A stretch of 64,000 nt of DNA from Azospirillum canadense (lineage in GTDB: Bacteria > Pseudomonadota > Alphaproteobacteria > Azospirillales > Azospirillaceae): assembly GCF_025961225.1 (NCBI RefSeq), contig NZ_JAOQNG010000001.1:2034501-2098500 (forward strand), in the 5' to 3' direction. The stretch's first letter is position 1. Every line of letters starts with the position of its first letter. This document shows, one piece after another, positions 17,646 to 25,911 of this stretch. The position numbers and the translations under genes are program-made. The notes beneath the pieces were generated by a model. That model was not told the DNA's origin, did no database searches, and saw nothing but the letters and a program-made list of their open reading frames with translations.

Positions 17646-18026
17646 ATGGCCAAGGACATCTTCCGCATCGCCGTGATCGGCGCCGGCGAGACCGGTACGC
17701 CGCTGCTGAACAAGCTGCTCGACGCCCCCTTCGTGGAGCTGCTGGGCGTCGCCGACCTGGACGCCGAGGCGCCGGGCATGCGCCTCGCCCGATCCCGGGG
17801 CGTGGCCACCACGACCGATTTCATGGACTTCGCCCGGCTTGGGGAAGCGGTGGACGTGCTGATCGACGTGACGGGCGTCGCGGCGGTGCGGGAGGCGCTG
17901 CGCCAGCACATGCAGGACAGCGGGAACCACCACACGCTGATCGTGCATGAAACGGTCGTCCAGCTGATGCTGTCGCTGCTGGGCGGCCGGCTGGTCCAGC
18001 TGAAGCACGGCGTCGAGGATTACTGA
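17646..18026 (+). CDS. Small Rossmann-fold oxidoreductase-like protein
   Basis: A 126-residue protein with an N-terminal dinucleotide-binding fold: FRIAVIGAGETGTPLLNKLL contains G-x-G-x-x-G-like GAGETG, and VELLGVADLDAEAPG ends with the acidic residue after strand 2. DVLIDVTGVAAVREALRQHM resembles strand 4 of homoserine- or dihydrodipicolinate-type dehydrogenases. The protein stops before any catalytic domain, so it may be a regulatory NAD(P)-sensing unit or a stand-alone fragment. ATG at 17646 lies 13 bases after an AGGAG. Function unknown. Confidence 0.75.
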   Translation: MAKDIFRIAVIGAGETGTPLLNKLLDAPFVELLGVADLDAEAPGMRLARSRGVATTTDFMDFARLGEAVDVLIDVTGVAAVREALRQHMQDSGNHHTLIVHETVVQLMLSLLGGRLVQLKHGVEDY

Positions 18027-18125
18027 CGGGCAGGATTGCCGGAAGGCAGGATCAACATCGGCCCCTTTCCCGCCGGGCGCCATCGCACCACATCCACGGC
18101 CAGGACAAGGGATCGGGGATGGGGA

Positions 18126-18794
18126 ATGGAGTCGAAGGATTCAGGAGCGGGTGATCGGGGTGCAGCTGATCGGGGTGCAGCTGATCGGGGTTCCGGGGAC
18201 CGGCCCACGGCGTCCGCGCTGCTGAAGCGCCTGCGGGGACGGATCAACGGGGACAAGCCGACGGTGGGCGAGGTGTTCGGGCACCTCGGCGACCGTGCGC
18301 CGGGCTTCCTTCTGCTGGCGCTGGCGATCCCGGCGATCGTGCCCACTCCGGGGTTGCCGGCCGGCTTTCTGTTCGGAACCGTGCTGGCCGCCGTCGCCCT
18401 TCAGATGATCGCCGGGCGGGACCGGCTGAGCGTGCCCGGCTGGATCGGCCGGCGCCGGGTGTCGCGCGGAACCCTCGACAAGCTCGTCGACAAGGGAACG
18501 CCGGTGATCGAGCGGGTGGAACGCACCCTGCGGGCGCGTCATCCGGCGCTGACGCGGGCGCGCGTCCTGCGGCCGCTTGGTGCCTTCGTGCTTCTGATGG
18601 GAGTGTTGATCGCGCTGCCCATCCCCTTCGGAAACACCCTTCCGGGGCTGGCGGTCCTGGTCACCGCCCTGGGGCTGATCGCGCGCGATGGGCTGGCCGT
18701 GTTGGCCGGGATCGGCCTGGGTGCCGTGGCGACGGGCGTTTCGGTCGCGCTGGTCGCCGGAGCTTGGTGGGCCGTCTCGGCGGCACCGGCCTGA
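18126..18794 (+). CDS. ExoD-family membrane protein
   Basis: A 222-residue inner-membrane protein of the ExoD family, first linked to exopolysaccharide production and alkali tolerance in rhizobia. The ExoD core begins TVGEVFGHLGDRAPGFLLLA, includes VPTPGLPAGFLFGTVLAAVA, and has paired membrane segments near the C terminus (FVLLMGVLIALPIPFGNTLP, then two more). The N terminus is encoded by a 15-base tandem repeat giving AADRG units. A start further upstream at 18036 is possible, but ATG at 18126 is next to a G-rich run and leaves the domain intact. Convergent with gcrA. Confidence 0.88.
   Translation: MESKDSGAGDRGAADRGAADRGSGDRPTASALLKRLRGRINGDKPTVGEVFGHLGDRAPGFLLLALAIPAIVPTPGLPAGFLFGTVLAAVALQMIAGRDRLSVPGWIGRRRVSRGTLDKLVDKGTPVIERVERTLRARHPALTRARVLRPLGAFVLLMGVLIALPIPFGNTLPGLAVLVTALGLIARDGLAVLAGIGLGAVATGVSVALVAGAWWAVSAAPA
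18152..18190. repeat. 15-base tandem repeat in the ExoD-family gene
   Basis: tgatcggggtgcagc occurs at 18152-18166 and 18167-18181 with a nine-base partial third copy. The unit length keeps the frame and encodes D-R-G-A-A repeats in the cytosolic N terminus. Confidence 0.85.
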
Positions 18795-18909
18795 TCGGAC
18801 CGGCTTCCTTCCAGCGGCCGGCCGGGCGTCCATCGTCGGAGCACCCGGCTACCGGATCATGGCATCAATCCATTTGCCCATTGGGCTTGCTGGGCCCGTC
18901 AGGCGTTCG

Positions 18910-19278
18910 TCAGGCCGCGCCGACGCTGCGGTCCTCGTCGCGCTTCTTGCCCGAGGAGGCCGGCTGGTAGGCAACCGCGGCGTGTTCCGCGCAGTAAGGC
19001 AGGCCCGGCAGAGAGGGCTTGCCGCAAAAGTGGAAGTCCTGGTGCTTCGGATCGCCAACTGGCCACTTGCACATGCGCTCGGTCAGGGCGAGGATCGTTG
19101 CACCGCGGGTGGGCTTCTTCTTGATCGGCGACGGCCTGCCCGACAGACCGAGACGATGTGCCTTTCCAATGACGGCGTTGCGGGTGATGTCGCCCAGGAT
19201 GTCCGCGATTTCACTCGCGCTCAGGCCCTGGCCCCAGAGGTCCTTCAGCTGCTGAACTCGTTCGTCCGTCCAACTCAT
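18910..19278 (-). CDS. gcrA: GcrA cell-cycle regulator
   Basis: GcrA is an alphaproteobacterial transcription factor that binds RNA polymerase sigma70 and acts at promoters methylated at GANTC. This 122-residue copy has the diagnostic N terminus MSWTDERVQQLKDLWGQGLS, a helix-turn-helix-like SEIADILGDITRNAVIGKAH, and the C-terminal sigma-binding block CKWPVGDPKHQDFHFCGKPS ending in YCAEHAAVAYQP. It is shorter than the Caulobacter protein because the middle linker is short. ATG at 19278 starts exactly at the conserved MSWTDE. CckA, another cell-cycle regulator, is in the same window. Confidence 0.95.
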   Translation of the reverse strand: MSWTDERVQQLKDLWGQGLSASEIADILGDITRNAVIGKAHRLGLSGRPSPIKKKPTRGATILALTERMCKWPVGDPKHQDFHFCGKPSLPGLPYCAEHAAVAYQPASSGKKRDEDRSVGAA

Positions 19279-19453
19279 CCCCTGTCTCCCGTGGTCCGAA
19301 AACCGGTGCCCTGATGAACCATTATGTCTTTCGACCAGACGGCCGTTTTCCATAAGGCGCAATATTTTGTGCCAACTGGGGGCAAAGCTACCAGATGGCC
19401 GCATTGAGGGATAGGGGGCTTGCGCAACATTCCTGTGCATAAGTCTGTGGGTC

Positions 19454-20281
19454 TTATGAGTTCAACGCTCCGTACACCTCCTCGGCTATGTTCGAAAGGG
19501 TGACGCGATCGAGGTCGCCCGTTACCGCCCAGGCCAACCCATTGTCCCTCCAGTAAAAAGCTTGGACGTTGCCGTCCTGGGCAAACCGGAAGGACGTGTC
19601 CGATCCATTGGTGGACGGCCGGACGTAGAGCGTGATGCGGCGACCCGCCGCATCCTGGTACATAAGCTGGGCGGCTGGTCCCTGCGCGTCGGACAGCAGC
19701 CGCCCGCCCACCAGATCATAGCCCTGGGCGGCCAGGCGCGGAGCCCGCAACGGCTTGCCCAGGCGTTTCGAAAGCCAGCCCACCAGATGGGCTTCCTGGT
19801 CGGCCCCGACCTCCACCGGGTGGCGGACCTCCACCACGAAGACACGGTGCGCGGCGACCGCATCCGCGACGAAGGCGGCGCTTCCGGTTCCATACCCCGT
19901 CCAGCCGTGCGCCAGCCAGCCCATCGCCCCACCGGCCAGGAACACCAACAGCGAGGCGGCGAGTGCCAGCGCCCAGACCGCCACGCGGCGTTTCGGCCGG
20001 ACGACCGCCCCGGTCGCCATTCCGGCCGGCGGCGCGAAGGGCTGCGCCAGGGTGTCCGGCAGCGAGCGGTCGAGCAGCGGGCCAAAGGATGTGCTGAGCA
20101 TGGCCCGCTGGGTGCGGTAGCGCTCGAACCGGCGAGCGTCCTCCGGATTGTCGGCGAGGTGGCGTTCGACGTCGTCGCGACGGTCCTCGGGCAGTTCGCC
20201 GTCCAGCCAGGCGTGCAGGTCGCCCTCGGTCACGGGGGCACCCCGACCAGCGCCGCTTCCCGCTCCATTTCCCGCGATCAT
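19454..20281 (-). CDS. Anti-sigma factor, membrane-anchored
   Basis: A 275-residue membrane protein paired with the ECF sigma gene. The N-terminal cytosolic domain (GDLHAWLDGELPEDRRDDVE, then RHLADNPEDARRFERYR) has the helical layout of the anti-sigma ZAS domain but the whole protein contains no Cys, so the usual H-x3-C-x2-C zinc site is absent. One transmembrane helix (VWALALAASLLVFLAGGAMG) follows, then a periplasmic domain of about 140 residues that would sense the signal. ATG at 20281 overlaps the sigma stop (TGATG), so production is coupled. Confidence 0.88.
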   Translation of the reverse strand: MIAGNGAGSGAGRGAPVTEGDLHAWLDGELPEDRRDDVERHLADNPEDARRFERYRTQRAMLSTSFGPLLDRSLPDTLAQPFAPPAGMATGAVVRPKRRVAVWALALAASLLVFLAGGAMGWLAHGWTGYGTGSAAFVADAVAAHRVFVVEVRHPVEVGADQEAHLVGWLSKRLGKPLRAPRLAAQGYDLVGGRLLSDAQGPAAQLMYQDAAGRRITLYVRPSTNGSDTSFRFAQDGNVQAFYWRDNGLAWAVTGDLDRVTLSNIAEEVYGALNS

Positions 20282-20814
20282 CACTTGATCCTCCTCACCA
20301 CCGTCTCCTCGCCGCCGTCCAAAAGGACGCGCAAGCGCTCCCGCGCGCGGGCGAGCCGGGACATCACCGTGCCGACCGGCACCTCCAGCACCTCCGCCGC
20401 CTCGCGGTAGGACAGCCCTTCCATGCCGGTCAGCAGCAGGATGGTCCGGTGCTCCTCCGACAGCTGGCCGAAGGCGCGGACGAAGTCGCGCACCGACCCG
20501 CGGTCAGCCGGCTCCGCGCTGAGCGCAAGGTCGTCGGCGAGGTCCTCCACCGGCACCTCGGCGCCGCGCCGTTTCCGCCAGCGCAGGCCGGAAACGTGCA
20601 GGTTGTGCAGGATCGACAGCAGCCAGCCGCCGAGCCGGGACACGTCGCGCAGCGCGTGCCGGTTGGCCAGCGCCTTCTCGACGCAGTCCTGGACGAGGTC
20701 GTCGGCGTCGGGCAGGTTGCCGACCAGGGCGGCGGCGTAGCGCCGCAGGCGCGGCACCTGCGCGGCGATGGCGCCGGCATCGACGGCTGTCGAGGAAGGG
20801 TCTGGCGGGGGCAT
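20281..20814 (-). CDS. ECF-type RNA polymerase sigma factor
   Basis: A 177-residue sigma factor. Region 2 is the segment LVGNLPDADDLVQDCVEKAL with the polymerase-binding acidic face and -10 recognition helix; region 4 is LSYREAAEVLEVPVGTVMSR followed by LARARERLR, the -35 recognising helix-turn-helix. Regions 1.1 and 3 are absent, as in all ECF factors. It is followed by its coupled membrane anti-sigma factor. A possible self-promoter lies at 20856-20881. The signal and regulon are unknown. Confidence 0.93.
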   Translation of the reverse strand: MPPPDPSSTAVDAGAIAAQVPRLRRYAAALVGNLPDADDLVQDCVEKALANRHALRDVSRLGGWLLSILHNLHVSGLRWRKRRGAEVPVEDLADDLALSAEPADRGSVRDFVRAFGQLSEEHRTILLLTGMEGLSYREAAEVLEVPVGTVMSRLARARERLRVLLDGGEETVVRRIK

Positions 20815-20855
20815 GGTGCGGCGGCGCTCCCTGGGAAGGTCGTCCTGCCATCCAG

Positions 20856-20881
20856 GACGCCCGTGAGGCGCCGATTATTCC
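20856..20881 (-). promoter_or_regulatory. Possible ECF-type promoter of the sigma gene
   Basis: On the minus strand GGAAT (20881-20877) is followed after 17 bases by CGTC (20859-20856), close to the GGAAC-N16/17-CGTT pattern of many alphaproteobacterial ECF promoters. It lies 42-67 bases before the sigma start, a suitable place for autoregulation. One mismatch in each half. Confidence 0.35.
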
Positions 20882-20894
20882 ACGGCTTCGCCCT

Positions 20895-22340
20895 TCACGT
20901 CGCCGAAAAGCCGGATTTGCCGTCGAAGTTGCACAGGTTCTCGGTCTGGGTGAAATCCAGCCCGTTGCCGGCGAGCCGGCCCAGCAGCTCCACGATGTCG
21001 CCGTGGGTCACGGTGGCGCCGTCGCGGGCGGAGAAGCGGCAGCGCCAGTGGTCGGTGTAGAAGGCGTCGGCGTTGCCGTCCGGCCAGACCTTCTGGGACC
21101 GGTTTGAGATGCTGGCCAGCTCCAGCTCCGGCGTGGTCAGCGGCTGCACCAGCCCGGCCAGTTCGTCCGGGCTGCCGCCCGACCAGTGCAGGAAGACGTC
21201 GACCCCGACCAGCTCCTTCAACGCGATGCGGCGGGGCGACAGGCGCACGCCGGATTCATAGGCCGGGCGGGCGGTGACCGCATAGCCGACGCTGGGCAGC
21301 GTCACCGGCATCTGGCCCAGCCGCTCCACCACCGCCTGGGCGAAGGCCTGGGTGCCAACGCGGCGGCGGCTGACTCCGCGGGTGAAGATGTCCACCGTGT
21401 GGACCCCGTCCTCGATGGTCTTGAGCCAGGCGTTGTGGATGCGGGCGGCGACGTCGCCCTGGCCAATGTGGACCAGCATCATCACGGCGGCCATCAGCAG
21501 GCCGGAGGGGTTGGCGATCCCCTGCCCCGCGATCATCGGGGCGGACCCGTGGATCGCCTCGAACATGGCGCAGGCGTCGCCGACGTTGGCTGAGCCGGCC
21601 AGCCCGACGGAGCCGGTGATCTGGGCGGCGATGTCGGACACGATGTCGCCGTAGAGGTTGAGGGTCACGATGACGTCGAAGCGCTCCGGCTGGTCGGCCA
21701 GCCGGGCGGCGCCGATGTCGACGATCATGTGGTCGGCCTTGATCTCCGGATACTCGGCGGCGATCTCGTGGAAGATCTTCAGGAACAGGCCATCCGTCAT
21801 CTTCATGACGTTGTCCTTGACGAAGGCCGTCACTTTGCGCCGGTGGTTGGCGCGGGCGTAGTCGAAAGCATAGCGCACGATGCGCTCCGACCCCGGGCGG
21901 GAGATCAGCTTCACCGACTGGATCACGTCGTCGGTCTGCCGATGCTCGATGCCGGCGTAGAGGTCCTCCTCGTTCTCGCGGATGATCACCACGTCCATGC
22001 GCGAATGGCGGGAGCGGACGTAGGGATGGTAGGCCACGCAGGGCCGCACGTTGGCGAACAGCCCCAGCGTGGTGCGCGCGGTGACGTTCAGCGACTTGTT
22101 GCCGTAGCCCTGGGGCGTGGTGATCGGCCCCTTCAGGAAGACGCGGGTGCGGCGGATCGAGCCCCAGCCCGCGGCGTCGAGCCCGCCCGCGTGGCCGCGG
22201 CGGTAGACCGCCTCGCCCGCCGGAACCTCTTCCACCTTCAGGCGGGCGCCGGCGGCGTCCATCACGAAGAGCACGGCGTCCGTGATCTCGGGGCCGATGC
22301 CGTCGCCGCGGGCGACCGTGATGGGGGTGATTTCGCGCAT
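20895..22340 (-). CDS. Isocitrate dehydrogenase of the alphaproteobacterial IMDH-like subfamily
   Basis: A 481-residue beta-decarboxylating dehydrogenase. The N-terminal catalytic half has ITPITVARGDGIGPEITDAV, the substrate block VYRRGHAGGLD and TRVFLKGPITTPQGYGNKSL, and the isocitrate/isopropylmalate dehydrogenase signature NLYGDIVSDIAAQITGSVGL. The C-terminal 140 residues (from about KELVGVDVFLHWSGG) are an extension known from the alphaproteobacterial/Thermus-type isocitrate dehydrogenase family, which is how I place it. ATG at 22340 has GGAG seven bases upstream. The promoter and first 37 codons are repeated 823 bp upstream. A distinct icd is nearby, so this enzyme may serve another condition or substrate. 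Confidence 0.85.
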   Translation of the reverse strand: MREITPITVARGDGIGPEITDAVLFVMDAAGARLKVEEVPAGEAVYRRGHAGGLDAAGWGSIRRTRVFLKGPITTPQGYGNKSLNVTARTTLGLFANVRPCVAYHPYVRSRHSRMDVVIIRENEEDLYAGIEHRQTDDVIQSVKLISRPGSERIVRYAFDYARANHRRKVTAFVKDNVMKMTDGLFLKIFHEIAAEYPEIKADHMIVDIGAARLADQPERFDVIVTLNLYGDIVSDIAAQITGSVGLAGSANVGDACAMFEAIHGSAPMIAGQGIANPSGLLMAAVMMLVHIGQGDVAARIHNAWLKTIEDGVHTVDIFTRGVSRRRVGTQAFAQAVVERLGQMPVTLPSVGYAVTARPAYESGVRLSPRRIALKELVGVDVFLHWSGGSPDELAGLVQPLTTPELELASISNRSQKVWPDGNADAFYTDHWRCRFSARDGATVTHGDIVELLGRLAGNGLDFTQTENLCNFDGKSGFSAT

Positions 22341-22351
22341 CCACACACTCC
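22237..22351. repeat. Direct repeat A: 5' end of the second isocitrate dehydrogenase gene
   Basis: These 115 bases recur at 23060-23174 with a single mismatch that I can see (t versus c, giving Thr versus Ala in the protein). The repeat spans the leader, start codon and first codons of the dehydrogenase gene. Beyond 22351 the two copies remain recognisably similar for some 80 bp but with many differences. Confidence 0.9.
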
Positions 22352-22457
22352 AGAGGGAACGCGCGACCCTAGTCGAAAATCCCCTGGACGTTCAACATGC
22401 GCGCTCCGCCGGAGGTGGGCGGCGCGGTGACGCGGCCCCGGCATGAGACGCCGCAAA

Positions 22458-22964
22458 TCAGCGCGAGCGCAATCGCCGGGCGACGTTGCGGGCCATAACC
22501 GTGACAATCAGGCGGTGAAAGGGCTTCACCACGGCGAAATAGCCGGTGCCGAGCCCGTTGTTGATTTTGACGATGGTGGAAACGGCAAGGCTGTTCCCCC
22601 GCTCCCCCCTTTGCAGGAGCAGCGAGACCCGGAAGTCGAGATGCCGGTCGTCCTCCCCGAACACGGCCTCATCCCCGGTCAGGGCAATGATGCGGAACAC
22701 GCCGATGGACTGCCCGACCTGGAAGGGCGGCGCGATGTCGGGCGCGCCCATCGGCCCGGTCTTCAGCCCCAGCGGCGTGACCAGCGCGTTGCGCAAGGCG
22801 AGCAATCGGTCGACCCACCGGGGGGTGGAGGCGAAGAAGGCCGGGATCACCTCGTCAATGCTGACGGAGGCCGGGCCGATGTCCACGACGCAGGAGTCGC
22901 GATAGCCATAGTGCGGCGCATCCTGCGTCAAAAGGGAGGCTGCGGGGATGGTGTCTTGGATCAT
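22458..22964 (-). CDS. DUF2867 family protein
   Basis: A 168-residue soluble protein. DSCVVDIGPASVSIDEVIPA, FRIIALTGDEAVFGEDDRHL and the closing YFAVVKPFHRLIVTVMARN fit the DUF2867 family, which has a START/SRPBCC-like beta-helix pattern; in several bacteria it occurs fused to or beside NAD(P)-binding proteins. Biochemical role unknown. ATG at 22964 has GAGG six bases upstream. The gene sits between two copies of the isocitrate dehydrogenase 5' end, so it could be transcribed from the upstream copy of that promoter. Confidence 0.82.
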   Translation of the reverse strand: MIQDTIPAASLLTQDAPHYGYRDSCVVDIGPASVSIDEVIPAFFASTPRWVDRLLALRNALVTPLGLKTGPMGAPDIAPPFQVGQSIGVFRIIALTGDEAVFGEDDRHLDFRVSLLLQRGERGNSLAVSTIVKINNGLGTGYFAVVKPFHRLIVTVMARNVARRLRSR

Positions 22965-23295
22965 GCTCGCCTCGTTGTCCGGGGCCAGTGCAGCAAAGCG
23001 GCAGCTTAGAACACAGGGCGACATGGCCGAGGGATGGGGCAAAAGGCCGCGAGGGTAATTTCAGGCGGGCGCCGGCGGCGTCCATCACGAAGAGCACGGC
23101 GTCCGTGATCTCGGGGCCGATGCCGTCGCCGCGGGCGACCGCGATGGGGGTGATTTCGCGCATCCACACACTCCGAAGGGAGCGCGCGCCCCTGGTCGAA
23201 AGCGGCCCCGGAGTTCAATGGACGGCGGTCAACCACCCCGGGCGGCGGGGTGACGCGCCCCCGCCGCCCCTTCAGTGCCATTCAGGCGGTCCCGT
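22965..23295. other. Intergenic region between the chemoreceptor and DUF2867 genes
   Basis: About 330 bp. It is largely the second copy of the isocitrate dehydrogenase 5' end (23060-23174) and its diverged upstream flank to about 23260. The remaining 95 bp before the DUF2867 start contain no repeat or RNA gene that I can identify. Confidence 0.7.
23060..23163 (-). pseudogene. Truncated duplicate of the isocitrate dehydrogenase gene start
   Basis: From ATG at 23163 the frame reads MREITPIAVARGDGIGPEIT and continues as in the intact enzyme for about 35 codons, then at 23059 it changes abruptly to sequence unrelated to a dehydrogenase that overlaps the DUF2867 gene in another frame. The fragment lacks the whole catalytic region and cannot be an enzyme. 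It may still act as a promoter, or as a leader peptide for DUF2867. Confidence 0.85.
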
Positions 23296-24987
23296 TCAGG
23301 CGGCGCGGATGCCGGCCAGGAAGCGCTCCACCTCCGCCCGCAGGTTCTCCGACTGGCGGGACAGCTCGCCGGCCGCCCCCAGCACCTGGGTGGCGGCGGA
23401 GCCGGTCTGGGTGGCGCCCTCGCTCACATCGGTGATGTTGGTCGTGACGAGATGGGTGCCCTGCGCGGCTTCCTGGACGTTGCGGGCGATCTCGCCGGTC
23501 GCCGAGCCCTGCTCCTCGATGGCAGAGGCGATGATGGTGGCGATCTCGTTGATGGTGCCGATCGTGTCGCCGATTCCGCCGATTGCCGACGCCGCACCGC
23601 TGGTCGCCTCCTGCATCGAGGCGATCTGGCCGGCGATCTCGTCGGTGGCCTTGGCGGTCTGGTTGGCGAGGTTCTTCACCTCCGACGCCACGACGGCGAA
23701 GCCCTTGCCGGCCTCCCCGGCCCGAGCTGCCTCGATGGTGGCGTTCAGCGCCAGCAGGTTGGTCTGGCTGGCGATGTCGGTGATCAGCTTCACCACGTCG
23801 CCGATCCGCTGCGCCTGCGCCACGAGTCCCTGGACACGCTCGTTGGTCTGCTGCGCCTCGCTGACCGCCAAGCTGGCGATGCTGGTCGAGCGCGACACCT
23901 GCCCGCTGATCTCCGTGATCGAGGCGGTCAGTTGGTTGGTGGCCGACGCCACGGTCTGCACGTTGACCGACGCCTGCTCGGCCGCCGCCGCGGTGCCCGC
24001 CGCACGGCCCTTGGTCTGGTCGGCGGTCGTCAGCATGCTCTGGGCCGTCGCCTCCAGCTCCGTCGCGGCCGACGCCACGGTGCGCAGCATGCCCGAGACG
24101 TTCGCGTCGAAGGTCTCGACCAGCCGCTCCAGCGCCTGCGCACGCTGTTCCTTGGCGCGGCGTTCCTCCTCCTCCGCGGCCATCATGCGGTCGCGGTCGA
24201 CGGCGTTCCTCTTGAAGACCTCCACGGCCTTGGCCATGCCGCCGATCTCGTCCCCGCGGTCGAGGCCGGGGATCGCCACGGAGATGTCGCCGGTCGCGAG
24301 GCGCGCCATGGTGTCCGTGATCCCCGCGACCGGACGGCAGATGCCCGCGCGCGAAACCATGACGCCCAGCAGGATGGCCGCCAGCGTGCCGCCGCCGCCG
24401 ACCGCCAGCATGATGGTGATCATGAGGTTGTAGAAGTCGTCCAGGTCGTCGTTGGCCTTCTGGACGACGGCCATGCTCTGCTTGGACACCACCTCGATGT
24501 CCTGCCCCAGCTTGGTGCGGACGGCGCGCGCCTCCGGAGTGTCGCCGGCCTTGCGGGCCATGTCGGGGCTCACCTCGGTGCCCACGCGGGCAACCTCGTT
24601 CCGGCTGTCGATGAAGCCCTGCGCACTCTTGCGGATGTCCGCGAGTTCGGCCCGGCGGTCGGGCGGGGTCAGGTTCTCCCAATTTCCGAGCAGCTGACGC
24701 ATGGTGTCAGTCGAGGCGCGGATGCCCTTGGCGAAGGGAACGGCCTCGTCGGTCGTCTTGGCGGCGTAGATGCCGCGGCTGTCCATAACGACCTTGAAAA
24801 TCAGCCCATTGACCTGCTCCGCGATCAAAGCCCGCTGCGACAGGTTCTGGATCTGGTCGACCTTCTGATCATAGATCTGCATGCCGTAAAGGCCGACGCC
24901 CCCGACGGCCATCGCGACCACGGCCAGCATCGCCACCACGCTGTAGATTTTGGCGCTGATGCCGATCCGCGCGAGAACAACCCCCAT
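23296..24987 (-). CDS. Methyl-accepting chemotaxis protein
   Basis: A 563-residue inner-membrane chemoreceptor. Transmembrane helix 1 ([20 protein letters not shown]) begins near residue 12; a periplasmic four-helix-type sensor follows; helix 2 is [25 protein letters not shown] domain ([20 protein letters not shown]) leads to the signalling domain whose hairpin tip reads [20 protein letters not shown] and [20 protein letters not shown], the CheA/CheW-binding core. No chemotaxis operon is adjacent, so it is an orphan receptor. ATG at 24987 is preceded by GACGAGGGG. The ligand is unknown. Confidence 0.95.
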   Translation of the reverse strand: MGVVLARIGISAKIYSVVAMLAVVAMAVGGVGLYGMQIYDQKVDQIQNLSQRALIAEQVNGLIFKVVMDSRGIYAAKTTDEAVPFAKGIRASTDTMRQLLGNWENLTPPDRRAELADIRKSAQGFIDSRNEVARVGTEVSPDMARKAGDTPEARAVRTKLGQDIEVVSKQSMAVVQKANDDLDDFYNLMITIMLAVGGGGTLAAILLGVMVSRAGICRPVAGITDTMARLATGDISVAIPGLDRGDEIGGMAKAVEVFKRNAVDRDRMMAAEEEERRAKEQRAQALERLVETFDANVSGMLRTVASAATELEATAQSMLTTADQTKGRAAGTAAAAEQASVNVQTVASATNQLTASITEISGQVSRSTSIASLAVSEAQQTNERVQGLVAQAQRIGDVVKLITDIASQTNLLALNATIEAARAGEAGKGFAVVASEVKNLANQTAKATDEIAGQIASMQEATSGAASAIGGIGDTIGTINEIATIIASAIEEQGSATGEIARNVQEAAQGTHLVTTNITDVSEGATQTGSAATQVLGAAGELSRQSENLRAEVERFLAGIRAA

Positions 24988-25602
24988 GCCCCTCGTCCCC
25001 CTGTGACGCCCTATCACGTTTGTGTACGAATAGGTTTTGAGGCCGGCGCAAAGGCGCACAAGAGACAACCGACCAGGATTCCATCGCGCATCCATCCTGT
25101 TGCTGAAAAGCACCAGAATCGAAGGAAGAATGGCCCCATCCCGCTTTGCGACCACCAGCATCGCCACAATCAAAACATTCCTACCGAAGTCGGCAGCCTC
25201 GCCGGCGGCGGCGCCCGGAGCGTTGGGTGAAACGTTATGAAACACCGTGAAACATGAAATGCGATGATGTTGCACGCGCCCTGACCGCCAAAAATTCGAA
25301 ATCATAGGATTTATATCCTTGTTCTCCCACCGAGGCAATGGTGGAGAAATTGGTTGCTTGAGAAACCATCAGCGTAAAACGCTTTTACGCTTCGCAGCGG
25401 TGAATGTGCTCAAAGCCTCATAAAGCTTGATGCGGAGACACAAGCGAGCACCAAACCACCACCTTTTTGCAAGAATAGCATACATAATTTGTTAACCCGG
25501 ACAGGGCGATGTTCGTACCACGCACACAGAGTGGACGAGGGAGCGCCACGCTCCTCCGCCGATGTTCCGTTCAAGGTACGGAAGAACAGAGAGATCCGGG
25601 CG
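24988..25602. other. Intergenic region between the chemoreceptor and a small gene
   Basis: About 615 bp between divergent genes, moderately AT-rich from 25180 to 25500. A perfect eight-pair hairpin gcgtaaaa-cgc-ttttacgc occupies 25372-25390 and a short dyad aggat-ttat-atcct lies near 25307-25320; either could be an operator. Promoters for both genes must be here but I cannot assign -35 and -10 boxes with confidence. Confidence 0.5.
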
Positions 25603-25785
25603 ATGGACACGATGATGACTGTGAATGAAGGCATGGCTAACCGTCAGGCCGCTCCCCATGACACGCTTTCGCTGCTGCGCCGCGTCGAGGCGCATCTCGC
25701 GCGCCACATCGACGTCGTCGGTGGCGCGGCGGCGGCCCCGACGACGGCCGAGTTGCTCGGCGACGTTCGGGCGATCCTCGACTGA
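25603..25785 (+). CDS. Small hypothetical protein, 60 residues
   Basis: ATG at 25603 opens a 60-codon frame starting MDTMMTVNEGMANRQAAPHD and continuing with an amphipathic TLSLLRRVEAHLARHIDV and a short acidic end. No homologue comes to mind. Support for it being real: codon use typical of the genome, a long upstream region, and a 20-bp perfect terminator 28 bp after the stop. It may be a helical regulatory or partner protein. No good Shine-Dalgarno is visible. Confidence 0.55.
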   Translation: MDTMMTVNEGMANRQAAPHDTLSLLRRVEAHLARHIDVVGGAAAAPTTAELLGDVRAILD

Positions 25786-25812
25786 GCGAACCAGCTTCAG
25801 TTTGGTGATGCC

Positions 25813-25854
25813 GTGAAAGAGCCCGGTCCTTCCCGAAGGACCGGGCTCTTTCAC
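25813..25854. terminator. Bidirectional intrinsic terminator with a 20-bp perfect stem
   Basis: Arms gtgaaagagcccggtccttc (25813-25832) and gaaggaccgggctctttcac (25835-25854) pair perfectly around a two-base centre. It lies between convergent gene ends (60-residue gene and the histidine kinase) and has CTTT on both strands after the GC-rich part of the stem. Confidence 0.9.
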
Positions 25855-25911
25855 GTGCGCTGCCGCAGAGCGGGCCGACTGTTCATTGGCCAGCTATTCA
25901 TTGGCCAGCTG

